The notes: generated from the sequence alone by a model not told the origin. A DNA stretch of 64,000 bases from an uncultured Paracoccaceae bacterium (GCA_947494675.1 CANLVP010000002.1:124001-188000); one strand, 5' to 3'. Positions 9,925-20,153 are shown, numbered from the stretch's first letter. A program made the numbers and translations.

Positions 9925-11373
9925 ATGAGTTTTACCCTTGCCATTGTGGGCCGCCCGAATGTGGGCAAATCCACGCTTTTCAACCGTTTGGTTGGCAAAA
10001 AGCTTGCGTTGGTTGATGACCAGCCGGGGGTGACCCGTGACCTGCGTGAAGGGGCGGCGCGCTTGGGCGATTTGCGGTTTACCGTGATCGATTCCGCTGG
10101 GCTTGAGGATGCAACCGACGACAGCCTGCAAGGGCGGATGCGGCGGCTGACCGAGCGCGCGGTTGAGATGGCGGACGTCTGTCTGTTCATGATCGACGCG
10201 CGGGCAGGGGTCTTGCCGACCGACCAGATTTTCGCGGAAATCCTGCGCAAAAAGAACGCCAACGTGATCCTTGCGGCCAATAAGGCCGAGGGCAAAGCGG
10301 GCGAGGCGGGCTTTCTAGAAGCCTATGGCCTTGGCCTGACAGAGCCGATCCGCCTGTCCGCCGAACACGGCGAGGGGCTGGATGAGCTTTATCATATGCT
10401 CTTGCCCTTGGCCGATAGCTTTGCCGAACGCGCCGCAGCGGATGCGCCCGAAACGGATGTCGATGTAGGCGAAGAGGACGAAGATGTGGCCCGCGTGCCA
10501 ACGCAGGAAAAGCCCCTGCAGATCGCCATCGTCGGACGGCCCAATGCGGGCAAATCCACGCTGGTCAATAAGATCCTTGGCGAAGAACGCCTGCTGACCG
10601 GGCCGGAGGCCGGAATCACGCGTGATGCGATTTCGGTTCAGACCGACTGGGGCGGCGTCCCGATGCGTATCTTTGACACCGCCGGGATGCGCAAAAAGGC
10701 TAAGGTGCAGGAAAAGCTGGAAAAACTTTCCGTCAGCGACGGTCTGCGGGCGGTGAAATTTGCGGAAGTTGTCGTTGTGCTTTTGGACGTGGAAATCCCG
10801 TTTGAACAACAAGACCTGCGCATCGCCGATCTGGCAGAGCGTGAGGGGCGTGCCGTCATCATCGCGGTGAACAAATGGGACACCGAGGATGAAAAGCAGG
10901 ACAAGCTGAAGAAGCTGAAACAGGAATTCGCGCGGATGTTGCCGCAGCTCAAAGGCGCGCCGTTGATCACGGTCTCGGCCAAGACAGGCAAGGGGCTCGA
11001 CCGGTTGCAACAGGCAATCATGCGCGCACATGACGTCTGGAACCGGCGCGTGACCACCGCCCAGCTGAACCGCTGGCTTACGGGCATGCTGGAACAGCAC
11101 CCGCCACCTGCGCCAGGCGGCAAGCGGATCAAGATGCGCTATATGACACAGGTGAAAACGCGGCCACCGGGGTTTGTCGTCATGACATCCTTCCCCGATC
11201 AGGTCCCTGCATCCTATAGCCGTTATCTGGTCAATGGCCTGCGCGAGGATTTCGACATGCCCGGCACACCGATCCGGTTGGTGCTGCGCGATCAGGGCGA
11301 CAAAAACCCCTATAAGGGCAAGAAGTCATCCCAGCCTTCACGCCTGTCAAAGCACCTCAAAAAGGGCAGCTAG
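9925..11373 (+). CDS. der: ribosome biogenesis GTPase Der (EngA)
   Basis: A 482-residue protein with two tandem GTPase domains, the hallmark of Der. The first has GRPNVGKST near residue 9 and the second GRPNAGKST near residue 211, each followed by a DTAG/DSAG switch II box and an NK-D element (ANKAEG in the first, NKWD in the second). A C-terminal KH-like domain ends in a basic tail. Der acts in 50S subunit maturation in the cytoplasm. It follows bamB by 48 bases on the same strand. The acidic linker between the G domains ([13 protein letters not shown]) is somewhat long but normal for alphaproteobacteria. Confidence 0.97.
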   Translation: MSFTLAIVGRPNVGKSTLFNRLVGKKLALVDDQPGVTRDLREGAARLGDLRFTVIDSAGLEDATDDSLQGRMRRLTERAVEMADVCLFMIDARAGVLPTDQIFAEILRKKNANVILAANKAEGKAGEAGFLEAYGLGLTEPIRLSAEHGEGLDELYHMLLPLADSFAERAAADAPETDVDVGEEDEDVARVPTQEKPLQIAIVGRPNAGKSTLVNKILGEERLLTGPEAGITRDAISVQTDWGGVPMRIFDTAGMRKKAKVQEKLEKLSVSDGLRAVKFAEVVVVLLDVEIPFEQQDLRIADLAEREGRAVIIAVNKWDTEDEKQDKLKKLKQEFARMLPQLKGAPLITVSAKTGKGLDRLQQAIMRAHDVWNRRVTTAQLNRWLTGMLEQHPPPAPGGKRIKMRYMTQVKTRPPGFVVMTSFPDQVPASYSRYLVNGLREDFDMPGTPIRLVLRDQGDKNPYKGKKSSQPSRLSKHLKKGS

Positions 11374-11450
11374 ACAGGTCGGGAAGTCCTGACTTGCGCA
11401 AATAGCACGGATTGCGAATGCTACCGGCATTAAAAACCGGGGCATTTGTT

Positions 11451-12626
11451 ATGAAACGTATCGCAATTTTCTGCGATGGAACGTGGAACCGACACGATTC
11501 CAAATCGCAAACCAATGTTGTTCGCATGGCGCGGGCGGTGAAGCTGACAGCGGATGATCAGACCTCTCAGCAGGTATTTTATTTTATGGGTGTGGGGTCT
11601 GGACGCGGCTCAAACGGGTTCGCGCGGTTTACCGATCGGGCCATGGGGGGCGCGCTGGGCTGGGGGTTGATCCAGAATATTGAGGACGCCTATCGCAGCC
11701 TCGTCTTTTCCTATGAGCCGGGGGATGAGATCTATATCTTTGGCTTTTCGCGGGGCGCATACACCGCGCGGTCGCTGGCAGGGCTGATCCGCGCCGTGGG
11801 CATTTGCCCGCGCGAACATGCCCATCGCATTCCCGAAGCGATTGAGGAATATCGCCGCCCCAAGCACGGGATCCGGGATGCCAATCACCCGTCCAAATAC
11901 ATCTGGCGCGCGGAATATGCGCCCGAAACGGCCACAACACCCGAAGAACTCTCGTGGCGCAAGAAATCACGACCCGGCAATCCGGTATTGTTGGAAATCA
12001 AATACTTAGGGGTCTGGGATACGGTCGGTGCCATGGGCGTGCCCGGCTATTGGATGACTGCGCCGCTGCTGAATTCACGGCACCAGTTTCACGACACCGA
12101 ACTTTCGGAAACGGTGCTCTCGGCGCGTCATGCGGTGGCAATCGATGAAAAACGCAAGACCTTTCCGCCAACGCAATGGAGCAATCTTGAAGCCCTGAAT
12201 GCCAAGCGGTTGGGCCTGCCGGAAGGCACGCTGCTGGATCACGACACCAAACCACAATGGGATTACCGTGAGGAGTGGTTCCCCGGCGATCATGGTTCCA
12301 TCGGTGGTGGTGGCGACGAACGCGGGCTTGCGGCCTATAGCTTTGAGTGGGTCGCAGAAGGGGCGCAAGCGGCCGGGCTGGATTTACGGCCAGAGGTGCG
12401 CGCGCGGATCGAAAAACAGCGCAAGATCATGGCTCCTCTACATGCGACGCGTAAAAGGGGGATGGCAGGTAAGCTGCTGGCGCTGAGTGTCAAGGATCGG
12501 GACGGGCCGCATGATATGTGCTGCGTTGCCGATGCCGCGAAACGTCGATTTGAAAAAAGCGCGGGCGACTATCAGCCGCGCGCGCTTCGTTGGGTGATGG
12601 ATCGCTTACAAGCGCTGTTGACTTAG
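11451..12626 (+). CDS. DUF2235 alpha/beta hydrolase (T6SS Tle1-like family)
   Basis: I place the start at the ATG giving [13 protein letters not shown], since this motif opens the DUF2235 domain; in-frame TTG and ATG codons 39 and 33 bases upstream are alternatives. The 391-residue protein has the nucleophile elbow GFSRG (98-102, Ser100) and the DGTWN and WDTVGAMG segments typical of the family. DUF2235 includes the type VI secretion phospholipases Tle1, but many members are stand-alone hydrolases of unknown substrate. No signal peptide is seen. Its stop codon overlaps that of serS on the other strand by four bases. There are no T6SS structural genes nearby, only a distant Hcp-like gene. Confidence 0.85.
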   Translation: MKRIAIFCDGTWNRHDSKSQTNVVRMARAVKLTADDQTSQQVFYFMGVGSGRGSNGFARFTDRAMGGALGWGLIQNIEDAYRSLVFSYEPGDEIYIFGFSRGAYTARSLAGLIRAVGICPREHAHRIPEAIEEYRRPKHGIRDANHPSKYIWRAEYAPETATTPEELSWRKKSRPGNPVLLEIKYLGVWDTVGAMGVPGYWMTAPLLNSRHQFHDTELSETVLSARHAVAIDEKRKTFPPTQWSNLEALNAKRLGLPEGTLLDHDTKPQWDYREEWFPGDHGSIGGGGDERGLAAYSFEWVAEGAQAAGLDLRPEVRARIEKQRKIMAPLHATRKRGMAGKLLALSVKDRDGPHDMCCVADAAKRRFEKSAGDYQPRALRWVMDRLQALLT

Positions 12627-13915
12627 ACCAGCGCGCCCCCTGCTTTGATCCGCGTTTTGCCGCGCAGATAGCGATGCAGGACGGCGGGTAGTTCAACCGA
12701 ACCGTCCTCTTGCTGGCCATTTTCAAGCACAGCGATCAACGCGCGCCCAACGGCAAGGCCCGACCCGTTCAGCGTATGCACAAACTGCGGTTTTCCACCC
12801 TCGGTGGGCTTGAACCGCGCGTTCATCCGCCGTGCTTGATAGTCACCCGCCACAGAGACAGAGCTGATTTCACGGAACGCGTTTTGCCCGGGTAGCCAAA
12901 CCTCAATATCGTGGGTTTTGCGCATGCCTGCGCCCAGATCACCGGTGCACAACACCACAGTCCGGTAAGCAAGCCCTAGTTTTTCAAGGATTTTCTCGGC
13001 GCAGCCAGTCATCCGCTGGTGTTCTACATCGGAATGATCCGGATGACAGATCGAGACCATTTCGACCTTTTCAAACTGATGCTGTCGCAACATGCCAGAG
13101 GTGTCGCGGCCCGCGCTGCCAGCCTCTGACCGGAAGCATTGGGTGTGGGCGACGTAGCGATGCGGCAGGGATTCTTCTTCTACCGTCACGCCGTTCACGA
13201 TGTTGGTCAGTGTGACTTCTGCCGTCGGGATTAACCACCAGCCGTTTGTGGTTTGATAGCTGTCCTCGCCGAACTTGGGCAGTTGCCCGGTGCCGATCAT
13301 CATCTCTTCGCGTACCAGCACAGGCGTCATCGTCTCGGTCAGCCCGTGTTCTTCCACATGCACATCCAGCATGAATTGCGCGAGCGCACGGTGAAGACGG
13401 GCGACAGAGCCAGACAGCAGCACAAAGCGGCTGCCAGAGAGTTTGGCAGCAGTTTCAAAATCCATTCCGTCTTGGACGGCGGGGATTTCGTAGTGCTCTT
13501 TCGGAGTGAAGCTGAAGTTGCGGGGACTACCTTCACGACGGATTTCGACGTTGTCGTCTTCGTCGTCGCCGTCCGGCACGTCGTCATAAGGCAGGTTCGG
13601 GATCGCCAGCAGCAGATCGTGCAGCTCTTGATCGTGGCCCTTTGCAGCCTCGTTCAATGCGGCGATCTCACCCTTCTTTTCAGCGACGAGCGCGCGCAAG
13701 CGCTCAAACTCTGCCTCATCACCGCGGCCTTTGGCGGCACCAACCTCTTTGGCGGCCTTGTTGGCCTCGGCCTGTGCGTCTTCCGCCTTTTGAATGGCGG
13801 CGCGGCGGGCGGTGTCGATGTCGATGATCTTTGACGACATCGCATCCATCCCGCGACGAGAGAGGGCGGCGTCAAATGCGCCGGGGTTCTCACGGATGGT
13901 TTTGATGTCATGCAT
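12623..13915 (-). CDS. serS: seryl-tRNA synthetase
   Basis: Charges tRNA-Ser with serine (and tRNA-Sec where present). The start is set at [14 protein letters not shown], the conserved beginning of SerRS; an upstream extension in frame has no family match. The 430-residue protein has the N-terminal coiled-coil arm (about 30-105), class II motif 2 ([20 protein letters not shown]) and motif 3 ([16 protein letters not shown]). It is transcribed toward the DUF2235 gene and shares four bases with its 3' end. Confidence 0.97.
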   Translation of the reverse strand: MHDIKTIRENPGAFDAALSRRGMDAMSSKIIDIDTARRAAIQKAEDAQAEANKAAKEVGAAKGRGDEAEFERLRALVAEKKGEIAALNEAAKGHDQELHDLLLAIPNLPYDDVPDGDDEDDNVEIRREGSPRNFSFTPKEHYEIPAVQDGMDFETAAKLSGSRFVLLSGSVARLHRALAQFMLDVHVEEHGLTETMTPVLVREEMMIGTGQLPKFGEDSYQTTNGWWLIPTAEVTLTNIVNGVTVEEESLPHRYVAHTQCFRSEAGSAGRDTSGMLRQHQFEKVEMVSICHPDHSDVEHQRMTGCAEKILEKLGLAYRTVVLCTGDLGAGMRKTHDIEVWLPGQNAFREISSVSVAGDYQARRMNARFKPTEGGKPQFVHTLNGSGLAVGRALIAVLENGQQEDGSVELPAVLHRYLRGKTRIKAGGALV

Positions 13916-14122
13916 CGGATCATTCCTTTGGTTGATTGAATGCAGCCCATATGCCCGATCCGCACCGTCACGAAAAGGGGGCGCGATCACACCAAGTGGA
14001 TAAAAGGACGCACGCCGCACCTTTGGGGCTGGTGTGGCGGCTCAGCGTTCATATATGCGAGGACAAAGCAGCACCACAGAACGCCCCAAATCGGGCGCAA
14101 CTGCGGTTGCCAATCAAGGGTG

Positions 14123-14138
14123 TGGCACATAATGTGCC
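14123..14138 (+). promoter_or_regulatory. palindrome with -24/-12 spacing before yajC
   Basis: The sequence TGGCACATAATGTGCC holds 7-base arms GGCACAT/ATGTGCC around one base. It also matches a sigma-54 pattern, with GG and GC ten bases apart and TGGCAC intact, but GTGC replaces TTGC at the -12 element. It lies 56 bases before yajC. Either a protein-binding palindrome or chance; a sigma-54 promoter for sec genes would be unusual. Confidence 0.25.
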
Positions 14139-14193
14139 GCGACTTTCGCGCGTGCAGCAGGGGCCGCCGCGCCAGACCAGTAAAGGGACGACC

Positions 14194-14475
14194 ATGCAGG
14201 GTATTGGCCAAATCATTCCACTTCTTCTGATCTTCGGGATTATGTATTTCCTGTTGATCCGTCCGCAGCAGAAAAAGCTGAAGGAACATCAGGCCATGGT
14301 TGCAGCCCTGCGTCGTGGTGATCGCGTCATCACCCAAGGCGGGATCGTCGGCAAAGTGACCAAGGTCAAAGACGACGACAACGAGATCGAAGTTGAAATC
14401 GCAAGCGGCGTCAGCGTGCGTGTTGTGCGGTCAACTATTGCCACAGTTCTCAACAAGACTGAGCCTGCAAAATAA
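14194..14475 (+). CDS. yajC: preprotein translocase subunit YajC
   Basis: This 93-residue inner-membrane protein has one N-terminal helix (about residues 5-22, IIPLLLIFGIMYFLLIRPQQ) and a small cytosolic beta domain (RRGDRVITQGGIVGKVTKV). It is an accessory part of the SecDF-YajC complex. The start at ATG 14194 is backed by AAAGGGA eight bases upstream and by alignment to the conserved N-terminus; longer in-frame extensions upstream are not family-like. secD follows after 20 bases, so the three sec genes appear to be one operon. Confidence 0.95.
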   Translation: MQGIGQIIPLLLIFGIMYFLLIRPQQKKLKEHQAMVAALRRGDRVITQGGIVGKVTKVKDDDNEIEVEIASGVSVRVVRSTIATVLNKTEPAK

Positions 14476-14495
14476 ACCCTAAAGGGGCTTAGCTG

Positions 14496-16130
14496 ATGCT
14501 GAATATCTCTCCTTTCCGGCAGGCCTTGATCTGGTTGACCGTGGCCGTCGGATTGTTCCTGGCACTGCCCAATGGGTTCTATCCGCGGGTTGAGGCGCAT
14601 AACGACGCAATTGCCAGTGGGGTCGAGGACAGCAGCTGGCCGTCCTTCTTGCCATCGGGGCTGGTTAACCTTGGGCTCGACCTGCGGGGCGGGGCGCATT
14701 TGCTGGCCGAGGTCCATGTCACGGACGTGCACGAGGCGATCATGCTGGCCACGTGGCCAGAGGTGCGCGATGCGCTGGCCGCTGAGCGCGACACTGTCGG
14801 CTTTGTGCAGCGCGATGAGACCGCGCCAGCCGATGTCCTGCGCATCAGCATCTCGGAAGCTGCAGGCATCGACCGCGCGCTCGAAATCGTGCGCGGGCTG
14901 GCCCGTCCGGTGCAATCGCTGACGGGTGTTGGCACGACCGATATCGTTGTCAGCAACGCAGGCACGCTGATCACGGTTGAACTGTCAGAGGCCGAGAAGG
15001 CCGCGATTGACCAGCGCACCATGCAGCAATCGCTTGAGATTATTCGCCGCCGGATCGATGAGGCGGGCACGCGAGAGCCGACAATTCAGCGACAGGGTGT
15101 CGACCGGGTGTTGGTGCAGGTGCCCGGTGTGGGTTCCGCGCAAGAGGTCAAAGACCTGATCGGACAAACCGCGCAGCTGACGTTTCAACCTGTTGTCAAT
15201 CGCGCCAGCAGCGCCGATCAGCCTGCCGGTGCCGGAAACGAAGTGCTACCCTCACTGGATGAAGAGGGTGTCTACTATATCCTCGAACAGCAACCGGTTG
15301 TGACGGGCGAAGAGCTTGTCGATGCGCAGCCTGCCTTTGACCAAAACGGCCGCCCCGCGGTGAACTTCCGCTTTAATGTCTCTGGTGCCCGCAAGTTTGG
15401 CGACTACACGCTGGAAAACATCGGCTCACCCTTTGCCATCGTGTTGGATGATGAGGTGATCAGTGCCCCCGTGATCCAAAGCCATATCTCTGGTGGGTCG
15501 GGTATTATCACCGGTGATTTCACGGTCGAGGAATCAACTGAATTGGCGATTTTGCTGCGGGCAGGGGCCTTGCCTGCGGAACTAACCTTCTTGGAAGAAC
15601 GCACCATCGGGCCGGAACTGGGGCAAGACAGCATCGATGCTGGTAAGGTCGCCTGTATCGTCGCGGGCATCGCTGTGCTGCTTTACATGTTTGCTAGCTA
15701 CGGACTGTTTGGCGTCTTTGCCAATGTGGCCTTGATCGTCAACGTCGGGCTTATCTTTGGTCTGTTGTCGCTGATCGGGGCCACGTTGACCCTGCCGGGC
15801 ATCGCCGGGATCGTGCTGACCATCGGTATGGCCGTGGATGCGAACGTGATCGTCTTTGAACGTATCCGCGAAGAGCTGAAGACCGCCAAGGGACCTGCGC
15901 GTGCGATTGAGCTTGGCTATGAAAAGGCGCTGTCGTCGATCATCGACGCCAATACCACGACGTTCATCACAGCGCTGATCCTTTATGTCATGGGGTCGGG
16001 TCCCGTGCGCGGCTTTGCGATTACGTTAGGGCTGGGCATTATCACGTCGGTCTTTACGGCCATCTTTGTGACCCGTGCGATTGTTGCGATCTGGTTCGCG
16101 CGCCGCCGGCCAAAACAGATTGAGGTCTAA
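14496..16130 (+). CDS. secD: protein translocase subunit SecD
   Basis: A 544-residue RND-type membrane protein that uses the proton gradient to pull proteins out of the Sec channel on the periplasmic side. It has a first helix (residues 7-24), the conserved NLGLDLRGG box near 55, a large periplasmic part with P1 and base subdomains, and five C-terminal helices from about residue 385 on. GMAVDANVIVFERIREE and IDANTTTFITALILY are the usual TM4 signatures. The length is intermediate between short and long SecD forms. secF starts two bases after the stop. Confidence 0.97.
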   Translation: MLNISPFRQALIWLTVAVGLFLALPNGFYPRVEAHNDAIASGVEDSSWPSFLPSGLVNLGLDLRGGAHLLAEVHVTDVHEAIMLATWPEVRDALAAERDTVGFVQRDETAPADVLRISISEAAGIDRALEIVRGLARPVQSLTGVGTTDIVVSNAGTLITVELSEAEKAAIDQRTMQQSLEIIRRRIDEAGTREPTIQRQGVDRVLVQVPGVGSAQEVKDLIGQTAQLTFQPVVNRASSADQPAGAGNEVLPSLDEEGVYYILEQQPVVTGEELVDAQPAFDQNGRPAVNFRFNVSGARKFGDYTLENIGSPFAIVLDDEVISAPVIQSHISGGSGIITGDFTVEESTELAILLRAGALPAELTFLEERTIGPELGQDSIDAGKVACIVAGIAVLLYMFASYGLFGVFANVALIVNVGLIFGLLSLIGATLTLPGIAGIVLTIGMAVDANVIVFERIREELKTAKGPARAIELGYEKALSSIIDANTTTFITALILYVMGSGPVRGFAITLGLGIITSVFTAIFVTRAIVAIWFARRRPKQIEV

Positions 16131-16131
16131 G

Positions 16132-17097
16132 ATGCGACTACGACTGATCAAATCCGAAACCTCTTTCGACTTTTTCAAACGCGCACGCCTGTGGCTTGGC
16201 ATCTCGCTGGTGCTGATTGTGGTGGCCTTGGGGTCCTATGTGATCCAGGGGCTGAACTTTGGGATCGACTTCCAAGGCGGCACGAGCATTCGGACGCAAG
16301 CTGTGCAACCGGTTGATACCGCTGCCTATCGCGCTGCAGTGGAACCGATTGTCGGCGATGTCAGCATCACCGAGGTGTTCGACCCCACCTTTGACGACGA
16401 CCAAAACGTCGCCATGATCCGCATCGCGGCGCAAGAGGGCGAAGAAGCGGTGTCATCCGACACAGTAGAGGCCGTGATGGCCGCGCTGGAAGCCGTTGAT
16501 CCCACGATCAATGACACGGCTGTGGAATCGGTTGGCCCCAAAGTCTCGGGCGAATTGATCCGGACGGCATTTATCGCTGTCGCCTTGGCCGTTGTGGCGA
16601 TCCTGTTCTACATCTGGCTACGGTTTGAATGGCAGTTTGCTGTGGGTGCGGTTTTGGCACTTGTCCACGACGTGGCACTGACCATCGGCATCTTCTCTGA
16701 GTTCCAGATCCGGTTCGACCTCGCCATCGTCGCGGCCCTGCTGACCATCGTGGGCTATTCGATCAACGATACCGTGATTGTCTTTGACCGGGTCCGCGAG
16801 AACTTGCGCAAATACAAGAAACGGGACCTCAAAGAGGTGCTGAACGTCTCGATCAACGAAACGCTCAGCCGCACGCTGATGACCTCTGGCACGACGCTTT
16901 TGGCGCTGCTGGCGCTCTTCACCCTTGGTGGTGACGTGATCCGCGGCTTTGTCTTTGCGATGATGTGGGGCGTGATCATCGGCACCTATTCGTCAATCTT
17001 TGTGGCTACTGCGATCCTGTTGGTGCTGGGCGTCAAGCGTGACTGGTCCAAGCAGGACCTCAACAAGGGTAACCGCTATGCGGATATCGACGCCTGA
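16132..17097 (+). CDS. secF: protein translocase subunit SecF
   Basis: The 321-residue partner of SecD, starting at the ATG just behind the secD stop (MRLRLIKSETSFDFFKRARL). The first helix (about 20-38), the FGIDFQGGTSI box, and the TM4 segment GYSINDTVIVFDRVRENL are diagnostic. SecF has six helices and pairs with SecD in the inner membrane. Its TGA stop shares one base with the start of the next gene, so translation of the sec and following genes is probably coupled. Confidence 0.97.
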   Translation: MRLRLIKSETSFDFFKRARLWLGISLVLIVVALGSYVIQGLNFGIDFQGGTSIRTQAVQPVDTAAYRAAVEPIVGDVSITEVFDPTFDDDQNVAMIRIAAQEGEEAVSSDTVEAVMAALEAVDPTINDTAVESVGPKVSGELIRTAFIAVALAVVAILFYIWLRFEWQFAVGAVLALVHDVALTIGIFSEFQIRFDLAIVAALLTIVGYSINDTVIVFDRVRENLRKYKKRDLKEVLNVSINETLSRTLMTSGTTLLALLALFTLGGDVIRGFVFAMMWGVIIGTYSSIFVATAILLVLGVKRDWSKQDLNKGNRYADIDA

Positions 17098-17444
17098 TGC
17101 GCCTGAATGAGGTGACATATACCGACGCCAAGCCGGTTGATGGCTATGGCCCCGGCTTTTTCCGCGTCGGTGGAGAGGTGTTTGAAGGCCCCGTTCTGGT
17201 CATGCCAACCGGCGTGCATAGCTGGGGCGGATACGACGACACCTGCCCGATCGCCAAGGCGGACATCGACGTTGTCTTTGTCGGTACCGGGGCAGACGTG
17301 GCGCATGTGCCAGCGAAGTTTCGCGAGACATTGGAAGAATCCGGCCTTGGGGTCGAGGCGATGGCATCCCCCGCGGCCTGCCGCACCTATAACGTCTTGC
17401 TCAGCGAGGGGCGGCGCGTCGCACTTGCCCTGCTGCCGGTCTGA
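17097..17444 (+). CDS. Mth938-like domain protein (DUF498)
   Basis: A 115-residue single-domain protein of the Mth938/NDUFAF3-like fold (MRLNEVTYTDAKPVDGYGPGFFRVGGEVFEG, and FVGTGADVAHVP). In mitochondria NDUFAF3 helps assemble respiratory complex I; the role of bacterial members is not settled. In Rhodobacterales the gene commonly follows secF, as here, with a one-base overlap, and precedes ccmA by five bases. No signal peptide or membrane helix is visible, so it should be cytosolic. Confidence 0.85.
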   Translation: MRLNEVTYTDAKPVDGYGPGFFRVGGEVFEGPVLVMPTGVHSWGGYDDTCPIAKADIDVVFVGTGADVAHVPAKFRETLEESGLGVEAMASPAACRTYNVLLSEGRRVALALLPV

Positions 17445-17449
17445 CCGCG

Positions 17450-18064
17450 ATGTTGCAGGTCAAAGGATTGGCCTGCGCGCGGGGCGGTGTCCCGGTTCTG
17501 GAAAACCTGTCATTTGACGTTGCTGCCGGTCAGGCGCTGGTGCTGCGTGGCCCCAACGGGGTCGGCAAGACCACGCTGCTGCGGACCTTGGCGGGGCTGC
17601 AACCCGCACTTGTGGGAGACGTGACATTTGCCGAAGGCACGGGCGCTTACGCGAGCCATGCTGATGGCATCAAGACGGCCTTGAAGGTTACCGAAAACCT
17701 CTCATTCTGGGCGAGCGTCTATGATCGTGCGGTCCCTGATGACGTCTATGCGGCGTTTGACCTGTCTGATCTCCGCGACCGCATGGCGGGCACGCTCAGC
17801 GCCGGTCAAAAGCGCCGGTTGGGCCTTGCCCGTCTGGGCGTGATTGGGCGCGACGTGTTGTTTCTGGATGAACCCACGGTGTCGCTGGATGGGTTTTCAG
17901 TGAAGATGTTCGCCGATTGGATGCGGGACGTACATCTGGCGCGTGGGGGTTGCGCCGTGATCGCCACTCATATCGATCTTGGGCTGGATGCGCCGGAATT
18001 GGAGCTGTCACCCTTTGTCGCAGCCTCCGACGCCCGTGGCGGCACTGATGAGGCGTTCTTATGA
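17450..18064 (+). CDS. ccmA: heme exporter ATP-binding protein CcmA
   Basis: The 204-residue ATPase of the CcmABCD complex, which releases holo-CcmE for cytochrome c maturation. It has Walker A GPNGVGKTT (about 35-43), signature LSAGQKRR and Walker B VLFLDEPTVSLD. It is at the short end of ABC ATPases, as is normal for CcmA. Its stop overlaps ccmB by four bases. The order ccmA-B-C-D-G is the standard ccm order, but ccmE, ccmF and ccmH are not in this stretch. Confidence 0.95.
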   Translation: MLQVKGLACARGGVPVLENLSFDVAAGQALVLRGPNGVGKTTLLRTLAGLQPALVGDVTFAEGTGAYASHADGIKTALKVTENLSFWASVYDRAVPDDVYAAFDLSDLRDRMAGTLSAGQKRRLGLARLGVIGRDVLFLDEPTVSLDGFSVKMFADWMRDVHLARGGCAVIATHIDLGLDAPELELSPFVAASDARGGTDEAFL

Positions 18065-18717
18065 AGGCGCTGATCGCGCGCGACCTGCGGCTTGCGGTGC
18101 GGGCAGGGGGCGGCTTTGGCCTTGGTCTTGCGTTCTTTCTGATTGTCGTGGTGCTGGTCCCCTTTGGTGTTGGCCCGGAGCGTGAGGTCTTGGCCCGGAT
18201 CGCACCTGGAATCTTATGGGTCGCCTCCCTTTTGGCGGCGCTTCTTTCGCTGGACCGCATCTTTGCGCTGGATTTTGAGGATGGTTCACTGGCGCTTTTG
18301 GCAACAGCTCCGCTGCCCGCCGAAAGCATCGCGCTGGCGAAAGCCTTGGCCCATTGGATCACGACCGGCTTGCCGCTCACGTTGGCGGCCCCTCTGCTGG
18401 GATTCTTATTGCACCTCCCGGGGCCTGCTTACGGGTTGTTGCTGGTCACGCTCTTGCTGGGGACGCCCGCCTTGTCGACGATCGGCACCTTTGGCGCGGC
18501 CTTGACCGTCGGGCTGCGCCGGGGCGGGCTTTTGCTGTCCTTGCTGGTCCTGCCGCTTTATGTGCCGACGTTGATTTTCGGAGCAGAGGCTGTGCGGCGT
18601 GGCGTTGACGGGTTGTCGCCAACCGCACCACTCATGCTGCTCGCCGCCATCACTGCCGCCAGCGTCGCGCTCTTGCCATTTGCCACTGCGACGGTGTTGC
18701 GCATCAACCTGCGTTGA
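18061..18717 (+). CDS. ccmB: heme exporter membrane protein CcmB
   Basis: A 218-residue, very hydrophobic protein with six predicted helices and the conserved N-terminal MKALIARDLRLAVRAGG. It is the membrane partner of CcmA in the cytochrome c maturation system I. The start overlaps ccmA by four bases (ATGA type), so the two are translationally coupled. ccmC begins 42 bases after its stop. Confidence 0.95.
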   Translation: MKALIARDLRLAVRAGGGFGLGLAFFLIVVVLVPFGVGPEREVLARIAPGILWVASLLAALLSLDRIFALDFEDGSLALLATAPLPAESIALAKALAHWITTGLPLTLAAPLLGFLLHLPGPAYGLLLVTLLLGTPALSTIGTFGAALTVGLRRGGLLLSLLVLPLYVPTLIFGAEAVRRGVDGLSPTAPLMLLAAITAASVALLPFATATVLRINLR

Positions 18718-18759
18718 TGGGGGATTGAGACTGTGGGACCAGAGGACTAGTTAACAGCC

Positions 18760-19488
18760 ATGTCGATGTGGGAACTTGCAAATCCGAAACGGTTCATGGG
18801 CTGGACGGCCCCCGTTTTGCCGTGGGCATTTGGCGGGGCGGCGCTGTGTCTGACCGTTGGTTTGGTCTGGGGGTTCTTCTTTACACCGGATGATTTCCGC
18901 CAAGGCTCGACCGTCAAGATCATCTACTTGCACGTTCCGTCCGCGCTGATGGCGATCAATACGTGGTTCATGATGCTGGTGGCCTCGCTGATCTGGCTGG
19001 TCCGGCGGCACCATGTCTCGGCCCTTGCGGCCAAGGCGGCGGCACCTGTTGGGATCGTGATGACCCTGATAGCGCTTTTTACCGGGGCGATTTGGGGCCA
19101 GCCGATGTGGGGGACTTATTGGGCATGGGATCCGCGCCTGACATCCTTCCTGATCCTGTTCCTGTTCTATCTGGGCTACGTCGCCCTCTGGGCTGCGATT
19201 GACGATGCAGACACAGCCGCCGACTTGACATCGGTTCTCTGCCTCGTGGGCTCGGTCTTTGCGATCCTGTCGCGCTATGCAGTAAACTTCTGGAACCAGG
19301 GCCTGCATCAAGGCGCATCGCTTTCGCTGGACAAAGAAGAAAACGTGGCGGACGTCTTTTGGCTGCCGCTGCTGGTCTGTATCGCAGGATTCGTGTTGTT
19401 ATTCATCGCCTTAGTGCTGCTGCGGACCCGGACCGAAGTCCGTGCCCGCCGGACCAAGGCCCTGATGGCGAGGGCTGCACGTGCCTGA
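18760..19488 (+). CDS. ccmC: heme-handling protein CcmC
   Basis: A 242-residue membrane protein of the HemX/CcmC family with six helices. The tryptophan-rich WWD-like segment (WGTYWAWDPRLTSFLILF, about residues 117-134) and the two conserved periplasmic histidines (one in YLHVPSALM, one in NQGLHQG) mark it as CcmC, which loads heme on CcmE. The start is ATG giving MSMWELANPKRF. The 3' end overlaps ccmD by eight bases. Confidence 0.95.
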   Translation: MSMWELANPKRFMGWTAPVLPWAFGGAALCLTVGLVWGFFFTPDDFRQGSTVKIIYLHVPSALMAINTWFMMLVASLIWLVRRHHVSALAAKAAAPVGIVMTLIALFTGAIWGQPMWGTYWAWDPRLTSFLILFLFYLGYVALWAAIDDADTAADLTSVLCLVGSVFAILSRYAVNFWNQGLHQGASLSLDKEENVADVFWLPLLVCIAGFVLLFIALVLLRTRTEVRARRTKALMARAARA

Positions 19489-19621
19489 TCTTGGGTCATA
19501 TGCATTTGAGGTGCTGGCCGCCTATGCCGTGAGCCTTGGCCTGATTGCTGGCATCGTCTGGCTGTCGGTGCGCCGGTCGCGCGCGGTCAAGGCAGCTCTG
19601 GAAAGGGTCGAGAATGGCTAA
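19481..19621 (+). CDS. ccmD: heme exporter protein CcmD (46 residues)
   Basis: A tiny membrane protein translated from GTG: MPDLGSYAFEVLAAYAVSLG and onward, ending in LERVENG. It has one membrane helix (about residues 10-29, with an aromatic patch YAFEVLAAYAVS) followed by basic residues (SVRRSRAVKAAL), exactly the CcmD pattern. CcmD helps release holo-CcmE from the CcmABC complex. It overlaps ccmC by eight bases at its start and ccmG by eight bases at its end, so it is embedded in the operon. It is easy to miss because of its size. Confidence 0.9.
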   Translation: MPDLGSYAFEVLAAYAVSLGLIAGIVWLSVRRSRAVKAALERVENG

Positions 19622-20153
19622 GGTCTCTCCGCTTCTGATCATTCCGCCTGCGATTTTCGCGGCCCTCGCCGGGATCTTTTTTGCGGGTCTGATGCGTGAC
19701 AACGCAGGCGAAATCCCATCGACATTTGTGGGTCAACAGGCACCAAATGTACCGACAGAGGCGGTGCCGGGCACCACCCAAATGACCGACGCAGACCTGC
19801 GCACGGGCGAGGTGACGGTGGTGAATTTCTGGGCCTCTTGGTGCCCGCCGTGCCGCGCGGAACATCCGAATCTGCTGGCGCTTCAGGCGGATGGCGTGCG
19901 GATCGCAGGCATAAATTTCCGCGATGCCGACGACGACGCAAGCAACTACCTGATCGAAGACGACAATCCGTTTTTCGCAACCGGCTTTGACCCGCGCGGG
20001 CGGATCGCGATTGACTGGGGCGTCACCGCGCCGCCTGAGACCTTTATCGTAGATGGCGACGGCACGGTCCTGTTCCGCTATATCGGGCCGCTGGTCGCGT
20101 CTGACTATGAACAGCGGTTCCTGCCGGAACTCAACAAGGCACTGAACCGCTAG
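19614..20153 (+). CDS. ccmG: thiol:disulfide interchange protein CcmG (DsbE)
   Basis: A 179-residue periplasmic thioredoxin-fold protein tethered by an N-terminal helix (residues 5-23, SPLLIIPPAIFAALAGIFFA). The active site is WCPPC inside VVNFWASWCPPCRAEHPNL, and GVTAPPETFIVDGDG is the conserved CcmG stretch near the cis-proline. It reduces apocytochrome c cysteines before heme attachment. I choose ATG 19614 because it starts the membrane anchor and overlaps ccmD; an upstream in-frame extension lies within ccmD. It is the last gene of the sec-ccm block. Confidence 0.95.
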   Translation: MAKVSPLLIIPPAIFAALAGIFFAGLMRDNAGEIPSTFVGQQAPNVPTEAVPGTTQMTDADLRTGEVTVVNFWASWCPPCRAEHPNLLALQADGVRIAGINFRDADDDASNYLIEDDNPFFATGFDPRGRIAIDWGVTAPPETFIVDGDGTVLFRYIGPLVASDYEQRFLPELNKALNR

